This document shows positions 1 to 5,015 of a stretch of DNA of 10,980 bases, piece after piece; positions within the stretch are counted from its first letter, which is position 1; the number at the start of each line of letters is the position of its first letter. The notes beneath the pieces are model-generated. The model searched no databases. It saw only the letters and a list, made by a program, of their open reading frames with translations, and was not told where the DNA came from. Position numbers and translations under genes: made by a program. This stretch comes from Bacteroidia bacterium (lineage in GTDB: Bacteria > Bacteroidota > Bacteroidia > Bacteroidales > BM523): contig JACQWN010000476.1 in assembly GCA_016209245.1 (NCBI GenBank), forward strand, positions 1-10,980. The letters run 5' to 3'.

Positions 1-36
1 ACCGATGATATAACGGTAATGGGAATAAGGATTTAG
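1..36 (+). CDS. C-terminal end of a probable SpoIIE/PP2C-type protein phosphatase (partial)
   Basis: Frame 1 from the first base reads TDDITVMGIRI and then a TAG stop. The pattern (Q)-T-D-D-I-T-hydrophobic-x-hydrophobic-x-hydrophobic at the extreme C-terminus is typical of SpoIIE/PP2C serine phosphatases. In that family the Asp pair belongs to the metal site and the last beta strand ends the protein. Only 11 residues are visible, so the assignment rests on that motif alone. Everything upstream lies outside the window. The stop codon overlaps the first unit of the 7-bp repeat that follows. Confidence 0.5.
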   Translation, partial: TDDITVMGIRI

Positions 37-69
37 TAGGCAGTAGGCAGGAGGTAGTAGGCAGGAGGC
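35..69. repeat. Five tandem copies of a degenerate 7-bp repeat
   Basis: Five contiguous heptamers of the form AGKAGGY run without interruption: AGTAGGC, AGTAGGC, AGGAGGT, AGTAGGC, AGGAGGC. They can also be read as a 14-bp unit repeated twice with a half unit in front. The array starts inside the TAG stop of the upstream partial gene and ends 44 bp before the gldB start. No function is evident. The AGGAGG words resemble a Shine-Dalgarno sequence but lie too far from any start codon. Confidence 0.85.
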
Positions 70-113
70 AATATATTCGTAATTTGTAGTATAGATTTGA
101 ACAGCCTTGTGTT

Positions 114-1124
114 ATGTATAAGAAAAAAACTTTATATTTCATTCCAATTATTTTCTTCTTTGTTCTGCTTATAAATTGCGCCAGAGATAAATTTAAAACA
201 GACGTATCGCATATTTCAGTAAATATAGAAATCAAAAGATTCGACCGTGAGCTTTTTTCAATTAACCCCGACCGGCTCACCGATTATATTCCCGCCCTTG
301 AATCGAAATATAATACATATTTTTCATTATATAATAATTTGATTATCAATATTGGGGAACCTAATCAACGCAAGTATGCTGAATATTTAACGGTTTTCCT
401 CGATACATATAAAGAAGTTTACGTGAAATGTGAAGAATTATTTTCCAATTTGAAAGATATTGAAAGCGAGCTAACAGGGGCTTTCAGATATTATAAATAT
501 TATTTTCCTGAAAAACCTGTTCCTCAAATATATGCACATATATCCGGCTTTAATAAATCAATTGTCGTTGCCGATAGTCTGGTAAGTATTAGTCTCGATA
601 AATATTTAGGTTCAGAAAGCGAATATTACATACAGCTAGGATGGCCTTTATATCTGCGAAAACGTATGGACAAAACCCGGATTGCTTTGGATTGTTTATA
701 TGCATGGGTCGCTTCAGAATATGAACAAAAAGAACCGCTCGATAATTTAGCAGGCAATATGATTGAACAGGGAAAAATAATGTATCTGCTCGAGGCACTT
801 TTCCCTGAAACGCCCGATTCAATTAAGATTGGTTATACCTCGCCTGAATGGCAATGGTGTGAAAGAAATGAAAAAAATATGTGGGTTTATTTAATAGAGA
901 ACAAATTACTTTTTTCGACCGATTATAAAACGATCAGAAAATACATTGATGAAGCCCCTTTTACCGCCACTTTCACACAAGATTCTCCCGGCAGGGCAGG
1001 AATATGGGTCGGATGGATGATTATCAGGAGCTATATGAAACATAATCCCGAAGTTACATTGCCAGCGATAATGCAAGATAATGATTTTCAAAAAATATTA
1101 AACCAATCAAAATATGCTCCGTGA
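114..1124 (+). CDS. gldB: Gliding motility-type lipoprotein GldB
   Basis: This is a predicted cell-envelope lipoprotein of 336 residues, the usual length for GldB. A basic start and hydrophobic stretch (residues 2-20) lead to a lipobox-like L-I-N-C with the lipid-bearing Cys at 22; Asn just before Cys is slightly off consensus. Family-like features in order are the early FDRELFSIN segment (about 43-51), the YYFPEKPVPQIYAHISGFN segment around the middle, and the SISLDKYLGSESEYY segment just after it. In Flavobacterium johnsoniae GldB is needed for gliding. Homologues are also found in non-gliding Bacteroidota, so motility here is not proven. The ATG at 114 is chosen because the signal peptide starts directly at it. 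The gene appears to stand alone, with a strong hairpin 98 nt downstream. Confidence 0.83.
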   Translation: MYKKKTLYFIPIIFFFVLLINCARDKFKTDVSHISVNIEIKRFDRELFSINPDRLTDYIPALESKYNTYFSLYNNLIINIGEPNQRKYAEYLTVFLDTYKEVYVKCEELFSNLKDIESELTGAFRYYKYYFPEKPVPQIYAHISGFNKSIVVADSLVSISLDKYLGSESEYYIQLGWPLYLRKRMDKTRIALDCLYAWVASEYEQKEPLDNLAGNMIEQGKIMYLLEALFPETPDSIKIGYTSPEWQWCERNEKNMWVYLIENKLLFSTDYKTIRKYIDEAPFTATFTQDSPGRAGIWVGWMIIRSYMKHNPEVTLPAIMQDNDFQKILNQSKYAP

Positions 1125-1400
1125 TTAAATTAATTTTAACATGCGATTGTTTTAATTTCACTTCCATAGCGATAACTACATCTTTAAACATTGAATTTTT
1201 TTAAATTAAATTCCTTTTTAACAGAAAGGGGGGATGGGGGAACGGGGGAAATGGTGATTTGTCGCCCTTTCTCCGTTTCTCCCCTTCTCCCATTCTGATA
1301 TTATTTTTTGCAAACTTGATTTCTTTGAGTATAAAAGCTCAAAAATAATCGAATTCCGAATAAAAAAAAGATAATACCGAAAACAACTAAGTTTGCACTG
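1125..1400. other. Intergenic region between gldB and the pseudouridine synthase gene
   Basis: This 276-bp gap has no plausible coding sequence. It holds the long imperfect hairpin at 1222-1297 and AT-rich flanks. TAAGTTTG at 1388-1395, just before the next start codon, fits the Bacteroidota -7 consensus TAnnTTTG, but no TTTG -33 element lies at the right distance upstream, so a promoter is not claimed. Confidence 0.6.
1222..1297 (+). terminator. Long imperfect G-rich/C-rich hairpin, possible terminator of gldB
   Basis: The G-rich left arm (from 1222) pairs with the C/T-rich right arm (to 1297). Of 37 aligned positions, 26 are Watson-Crick pairs, 6 are G-U wobbles in plus-strand RNA and 5 are mismatches. 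The closest positions around 1255-1264 would form the loop. A T-rich stretch (about 1299-1309) follows directly, as expected for an intrinsic terminator, although the stem is much longer than usual. The wobbles would be A-C mismatches in minus-strand RNA, so the structure favours plus-strand transcripts. It could instead be a dispersed repeat; the sequence alone does not decide. Confidence 0.5.
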
Positions 1401-2075
1401 ATGCTTGCAATATTATTTGAAAACGAAAACATCCTTGCAGTTGATAAACCTGAAGGAATCGCTTCAATACCTGAAGGCGATATTAGTAAGGGCTGTGTGC
1501 TAAAAACGCTTGAAGAAAGCCGTAAAGAAAAATTATTTGTTGTTCACCGCCTCGATAAAGATGTAAGCGGTGTGCTTTTATTTGCACGGAATGCCGAAAC
1601 GCATAAATTTTTAAATAAACTGTTTGATACCCGTCAGGTAAAGAAAAAATATATCGCACTTGTTCATGGGTTGGCCGCTAAAGACAAAGGTAAAATAGAT
1701 AAACCACTGCGTCAGTTCGGCTCCGGCAGAATGGGTATAGACTTTCAGAAAGGTAAACAGTCGGTTACAAATTTTCATATCATTAACAGATATAATAATT
1801 TTACATTGGTGAACATCGCTCCGGTTTCAGGTCACAGGCATCAGATTCGTGTTCATTTTTACAGTATCGGGCATCCTGTTGTCGGCGACATCAGATACGG
1901 GGAAAAAGCGATGCAACAAAAATTTCCACGCCTTATGCTTCATGCTCAAGAAATTGCATTTAAGCTTCAAAATGACGAGCCAATTAAAATAAATTCTCCT
2001 GTTCCCCGTTCGTTCGTCAATTCCTTCAGCGAAATATGCTGTGCTGACTTCCCGTTATACTGTGAACGGGATTAA
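1401..2075 (+). CDS. RluA-family RNA pseudouridine synthase
   Basis: This enzyme converts specific uridines in rRNA or tRNA to pseudouridine. The 224-residue protein starts directly with the catalytic domain (ENENILAVDKPEGI at about 7-20) and has no N-terminal S4 RNA-binding domain, as in E. coli RluA, which is of similar size. The signature HRLDKDVSG lies at 49-57, with the catalytic Asp at 52. The later RNA-binding motif reads SGHRHQIRVH at about 143-152, where many relatives have (T/S)GRTHQIRVH, followed by GHPVVGDIRYG. The substrate position cannot be told from sequence. The ATG at 1401 is the only start that gives a normal N-terminus. A short inverted repeat (2050-2071: 7-bp stem, 8-nt loop) overlaps the last codons. 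Neighbours give no functional link. Confidence 0.88.
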   Translation: MLAILFENENILAVDKPEGIASIPEGDISKGCVLKTLEESRKEKLFVVHRLDKDVSGVLLFARNAETHKFLNKLFDTRQVKKKYIALVHGLAAKDKGKIDKPLRQFGSGRMGIDFQKGKQSVTNFHIINRYNNFTLVNIAPVSGHRHQIRVHFYSIGHPVVGDIRYGEKAMQQKFPRLMLHAQEIAFKLQNDEPIKINSPVPRSFVNSFSEICCADFPLYCERD

Positions 2076-2253
2076 CAGTTATATATCCGGTTACAACCGA
2101 CTACAAACGAATAACAAACGTAAGTAAATACTTTTTAACCGAATCGGGCTTTTCCGGCATATTTCCTTTGCACCATGTTTTTTGACATCACCGATGATTT
2201 GATATCGCGGATGATAAATTAAAGTTATTATTAACAATTTAAAAATTAAAATT

Positions 2254-2601
2254 ATGAACGCATTAAGAAACAAAATTCAGTTAATTGGAAATTTGGGCAA
2301 AGACCCGAAAATGGTTGAATTCGGAAACGGAAAGACAATGTTGAATCTTTCCCTTGCAACCAGTGAATCGTATAAAGATAAGAACGGGAAAGTAGCAACC
2401 GATACCCAATGGCACCGGCTTGTTGTATGGGGAAAGCTTGCCGTCTTAGCGAACAAATACCTGCAAAAAGGCAGCCAGGTAGCGGTTGATGGCCGGTTGA
2501 CAAACCGTTCTTTTAAAGATAAAGATGGAAAACAAAGATATATTACCGAAGTATTGGTGAATGATATTCTTTTCCTTGGGGCGAAACGAAAAGCCGCATA
2601 A
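2254..2601 (+). CDS. ssb: Single-stranded DNA-binding protein, short form without acidic tail
   Basis: SSB binds single-stranded DNA in replication, recombination and repair, normally as a tetramer. The 115 residues are almost entirely the OB fold: NKIQLIGNLGKDP at 6-18, the aromatic DNA-contact segment TQWHRLVVWGKLA at 51-63 (Trp53, Trp59), KYLQKGSQVAVDGRL at 68-82 and a closing strand ITEVLVNDILFLG at 97-109. The protein then ends in KRKAA. The glycine-rich linker and the acidic DDDIPF-like tip that recruits partner proteins in E. coli are absent, and the end is basic. This points to a secondary or specialised SSB, or a lineage-specific short form; another ssb may exist elsewhere in the genome. 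The leader is AT-rich with no clear Shine-Dalgarno sequence. Confidence 0.9.
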   Translation: MNALRNKIQLIGNLGKDPKMVEFGNGKTMLNLSLATSESYKDKNGKVATDTQWHRLVVWGKLAVLANKYLQKGSQVAVDGRLTNRSFKDKDGKQRYITEVLVNDILFLGAKRKAA

Positions 2602-2632
2602 TCAATCTAACTTCTCAATAGTTGAAGGTATA

Positions 2633-2663
2633 ATTTGAACAATAGAACATTTGAACATTTGAA
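2633..2663. repeat. Left inverted-repeat arm flanking the four-helix-bundle gene
   Basis: Positions 2633-2657 are an exact 25-nt reverse complement of sequence in the 16-bp tandem array at 3056-3183, on the other side of the small gene. A further half unit, CATTTGAA, follows to about 2663. The arm begins 31 bp after the ssb stop and ends 20 bp before the next start codon. In a transcript it could pair with any unit of the downstream array and bring the two ends of the gene together. Confidence 0.85.
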
Positions 2664-2683
2664 AAACGAATAGCGAAGTAATT

Positions 2684-3043
2684 ATGAATGAAAAGAAATA
2701 TGATTTAGAAGAACGACTTATTGATTTTGCAGTTGCAGTAATTTTATATATTGAAAGTTTGCCAAATATAAAATCAGCAAATCATTTGGGCGGACAACTT
2801 TTACGGTCAGGAACTTCTCCTTCTTTAAATTATGGCGAAGCAAAAAGCGCTGAATCAAAGAGCGATTTTATTCATAAGATGAAAGTATGTCTGAAAGAAT
2901 TAAGGGAGTCATACAACTGTTTGAGAATAATGCATAGAGCAAAAATTTACAAGACGGAACAACAGATAAAAGAATTGATAACAGAATGCAATGAATTGAT
3001 TTCAATTTTTGTTAAAAGTATTAACACTGCTTCAAAATCATAA
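2684..3043 (+). CDS. Four-helix-bundle protein of the 23S rRNA intervening-sequence (IVP/Avd-like) family
   Basis: This small protein of 119 residues has the helical layout of the four-helix-bundle family. Helix 1 covers about 8-27. The conserved loop and helix start QLLRSGTSPSLNYGEAKSAE lies at 38-57, where relatives have QLLRSATSIxANYxEA. Next come the DFIHKMKVCLKELRESYNCL helix at 61-80, with its basic and acidic face, and a last helix around 91-113. Proteins of this family are encoded in intervening sequences of 23S rRNA genes and as free-standing genes, and they resemble the Avd accessory protein of diversity-generating retroelements. No reverse transcriptase or template repeat is seen here. 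Their molecular job is not firmly established; nucleic-acid binding is likely. Inverted repeats flank the gene, which suggests an element-like unit rather than a normal neighbour of ssb. Confidence 0.85.
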   Translation: MNEKKYDLEERLIDFAVAVILYIESLPNIKSANHLGGQLLRSGTSPSLNYGEAKSAESKSDFIHKMKVCLKELRESYNCLRIMHRAKIYKTEQQIKELITECNELISIFVKSINTASKS

Positions 3044-3055
3044 TAATCTTCTTAA

Positions 3056-3194
3056 TTCTATTGTTCAAATGTTCTATTGTTCAAATGTTCTATTGTTCAA
3101 ATGTTCTATTGTTCAAATGTTCTATTGTTCAAATGTTCTATTGTTCAAATGTTCTATTGTTCAAATGTTCTATTGTTCAAATATTCTATTGTTT
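3056..3194. repeat. Tandem array of a 16-bp repeat, 8 full copies plus a partial one
   Basis: The unit TTCTATTGTTCAAATG is repeated head to tail. Units 1-7 (3056-3167) are identical, unit 8 (3168-3183) ends in A instead of G, and a partial ninth unit (3184-3194) has one change. The array sits between two convergent genes. Its first copies follow the four-helix-bundle gene, and its last copies code for the C-terminal residues and stop codon of the minus-strand peptidase. The exact identity of most units implies recent expansion or ongoing homogenisation by slippage, so copy number may vary between strains. Confidence 0.97.
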
Positions 3195-4153
3195 ATATTG
3201 TCTTTTGATGCCAATTCAAGAATTTCCTTATATTCTTTAGGACTAACATCCTGAAAATAAAAATTGACAGGGTTTACCGATTTATTTTCTTTATGAACTT
3301 CATAATGAAGATGCGGGGCAGTTGAAAAACCTGAATTTCCGGTCAGGGCAATAATATCTCCACGTTTCACTTTTTGACCTTTCACAACAAGAATCTCCGA
3401 TAAATGAGCATATAACGTCTTGTATCCATATCCATGCTCAATTTCAATGTATTTTCCTTTACCCTGCTTCGAGTAAATAATATCAGACACTACACCTCCT
3501 CCGGTAGCATAAACCCTGCTGTTCATCTTTATGGTATAATCAATTCCCTGATGTAAGCGTCTGACACTTAATATTGGATGTATCCTCATGCCAAAGCCCG
3601 AAGATATTTTTTTTAAATCTTTATTATCAACCGGCTGAATTGCAGGAATACACCCAAGCATCTCTTTTTTCTCTAAAGCGATATTGGTTAATTCTTCATA
3701 AGATTTTACCTGGATATACATTTGTGTCAGCAAAATATCCAACCTTTTAGCCGTACCAATCACTGTTGCAGAATTGTTATAACCCCCCAAATTGTTATAC
3801 CGGTTTATACCTCCGAAACCGGCCTTTCTTATAGTCTGTGGTATAGGTTCCACTTCAAAAATCACTCTGTATATATTATCATCGTGATACCTAACTATAT
3901 TAAGAACAGAATCTATTTCATCCAGTTGCATGTTCAGCATTATATATTGTTCCGATAACCAGCTTATTTCTTCTTTTAATTTCCGCTCTTTAGGTGAATC
4001 AATAAAATTTGCAAAAACACAATATAATAAAATTGTAATTACTATGCTGATAATTAATAATTTAATAAATTTCCAAAATGAATAAATAATATTTCCACCA
4101 ATTTTTTCATAAGTAAGTTTGTTGCGGTTGAATTTATATCTTTGGTCAAACAT
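3170..4153 (-). CDS. M23-family (LytM-type) zinc metallopeptidase, membrane-anchored
   Basis: This probable peptidoglycan endopeptidase has 327 residues. After a charged N-terminus with the KFNRNKLTYEKI motif, one membrane segment (about 29-49) anchors it in the inner membrane with the catalytic part in the periplasm. A predicted coiled coil follows (about 57-85). The M23 domain (about 184-300) has all zinc and catalytic residues: H201 and D205 in HQGID, H250 in YAHLS, and H281 and H283 in APHLHYEV, preceded by TGNSGFST. So it should be active, unlike degenerate M23 activators. The last residues (NNRIFEQ) and the TAG stop are encoded by the 16-bp repeat array, so the original C-terminus was probably changed by the array. 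It is convergent with the four-helix-bundle gene and divergent from the Lrp/AsnC gene. Confidence 0.9.
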   Translation of the reverse strand: MFDQRYKFNRNKLTYEKIGGNIIYSFWKFIKLLIISIVITILLYCVFANFIDSPKERKLKEEISWLSEQYIMLNMQLDEIDSVLNIVRYHDDNIYRVIFEVEPIPQTIRKAGFGGINRYNNLGGYNNSATVIGTAKRLDILLTQMYIQVKSYEELTNIALEKKEMLGCIPAIQPVDNKDLKKISSGFGMRIHPILSVRRLHQGIDYTIKMNSRVYATGGGVVSDIIYSKQGKGKYIEIEHGYGYKTLYAHLSEILVVKGQKVKRGDIIALTGNSGFSTAPHLHYEVHKENKSVNPVNFYFQDVSPKEYKEILELASKDNINNRIFEQ

Positions 4154-4335
4154 TGAAATTAACTTTTAAATTCATAGCGCTTAATAGGTTCTTTTACTCA
4201 TAGATACGTTTTTTAAAAAAAAATGTTTCAAAATTTATATGTTTTTTAACATTTTACAATTTTTTGAATATTATTTTTAGCGAATGGGTATTATTTTTAA
4301 AATATAGTCAATTGTGAATTTTTGTAACTATTTAC

Positions 4336-4422
4336 TCCATCGAAGTACGAAAAAAATACGAACTTACGAACTACGAACGGTTCGTACTTCGTAAGTTCGT
4401 AAAAAATTCGTAATTCGGTGGG
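4336..4422. repeat. 87-bp symmetric imperfect palindrome built from TACGAA words
   Basis: The element is centred on 4379. The inner arms 4357-4378 and 4380-4401 match at 21 of 22 positions. Outside them lie two facing A5 tracts (4352-4356 and 4402-4406), then outer arms 4336-4351 and 4407-4422 that pair with few mismatches. The symmetry holds about one centre over the whole length. The arms are made of iterated TACGAA-type words. It lies between divergent promoters, so a terminator role is unlikely. A dispersed palindromic repeat or a protein-binding site is possible. Confidence 0.85.
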
Positions 4423-4468
4423 ATAATGAAAATAAACCATTATAGGTGAATAGTAACGATTTTTTTAA

Positions 4469-4522
4469 TATTTTTATAAAAAAATTTGCTTTTTTTAAAA
4501 ATTTATTGTATTTTTATAAAAA
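4469..4522. promoter_or_regulatory. Two identical AT palindromes 40 bp apart, possible autoregulatory operator
   Basis: The 14-mer TATTTTTATAAAAA occurs at 4469-4482 and again at 4509-4522. Each contains the perfect 12-bp palindrome TTTTTATAAAAA, and the second extends to 14 bp. The sites are 40 bp apart, close to four helical turns, and the second ends 9 bp before the Lrp/AsnC start codon. Lrp/AsnC proteins commonly bind several phased, AT-rich, partly palindromic sites and repress their own genes. The operator role is inferred. In such AT-rich DNA, chance similarity is possible. Confidence 0.35.
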
Positions 4523-4531
4523 TTTTCAACT

Positions 4532-4993
4532 ATGGAAAAACAAGGAAATATTGATGAACTGGATTTACAGATCATCACCATTTTATTAAAAGATGCAAAA
4601 GTTCCCTATAAGGAAATTGCAAAACAGTTAAAAGTTTCACTTGGAACAATTCATGTTCGTATAAAAAAGATGGAGTCTCTCAATATTATTAAGGGCTTTA
4701 CTTTAGATGCCAACTATTACCGGCTCGGTTTTACTATTACAGCCTTTATCGGTCTGATTATCAATGGTAAACTTTATGAAAAAGTTGCTGAAGGACTTGA
4801 AAAAATCGAAGAAATAGTAGAGCTCCATCATACAACAGGGAAATATCATATGTTTGCAAAAGTTGTCTGTGAAGACCCTCATGCTTTACGCGGAGTTCTG
4901 ATTAATAAAATTAACAACATCGAAGGAGTTGAAAAAACAGAAACTACCATTTCCTTATCAGAGGTTTTTGACAGGCCGGTTAAAATAAAATAA
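4532..4993 (+). CDS. Lrp/AsnC-family transcriptional regulator
   Basis: This is a feast/famine-type DNA-binding regulator of 153 residues, the usual family length. The N-terminal winged helix-turn-helix spans about 7-60: the family start IDELDLQIITILLKDAKVPY, then the EIAKQLKVSLGTIHVRIKKME recognition region. The C-terminal effector and oligomerisation domain (RAM/AsnC, about 68-145) includes the TTGKYHMFAKVVC strand and the INNIEGVEKTETTISL segment. Members form dimers, octamers or hexadecamers and respond to amino acids or related small molecules; the ligand cannot be read here. It is the first gene of the plus-strand run, 22 bp ahead of mutS. Duplicated AT palindromes in front of it may serve self-regulation. 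Regulation of mutS by it is only a guess from position. Confidence 0.9.
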   Translation: MEKQGNIDELDLQIITILLKDAKVPYKEIAKQLKVSLGTIHVRIKKMESLNIIKGFTLDANYYRLGFTITAFIGLIINGKLYEKVAEGLEKIEEIVELHHTTGKYHMFAKVVCEDPHALRGVLINKINNIEGVEKTETTISLSEVFDRPVKIK

Positions 4994-5015
4994 ATTTTTC
5001 AAATATTAAATTCCT

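Larger units (their letters stand above)
4154..4531. other. AT-rich divergent intergenic region
   Basis: This 378-bp gap separates two divergent genes and must hold promoters for both. It has no plausible coding sequence. It contains the 87-bp palindrome at 4336-4422 and two identical AT palindromes close to the Lrp/AsnC start. The word TATTATTTTTA also appears twice around 4269-4300. No exact TTTG / TAnnTTTG promoter pair could be placed with confidence on either strand. Confidence 0.7.

Noticed and set aside
92..99. TAGATTTG before gldB, matching the Bacteroidota -7 element TAnnTTTG
   Set aside because: No TTTG -33 element lies at the expected distance, and the start would leave only a few bases of leader. 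Such 8-mers are common in AT-rich DNA.
1388..1395. TAAGTTTG just before the pseudouridine synthase start
   Set aside because: It fits the -7 consensus but has no -33 partner, and it is so close to the ATG that the transcript would be essentially leaderless.
2050..2071. Small hairpin at the end of the pseudouridine synthase gene as terminator
   Set aside because: The stem has 7 bp with an 8-nt loop, but no T-run follows and it lies before the stop codon.
2411..2426. Sigma-54-like TGGCAC inside ssb
   Set aside because: The -12 part does not match TTGC at the required spacing, and the site lies within a coding region.
2684..3043. Diversity-generating retroelement around the Avd-like protein
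   Set aside because: No reverse transcriptase, template repeat or variable-repeat target gene is visible; the family resemblance alone is not enough.
2633..3194. CRISPR array
   Set aside because: The 16-bp units abut directly with no spacers, so it is a plain tandem repeat.
3009..3254. Plus-strand open frame of 81 codons with a repeated Cys/Phe-rich peptide
   Set aside because: It is only the 16-bp array read in rotating frames, overlapping two real genes. The repetitive peptide comes from the DNA repeat.
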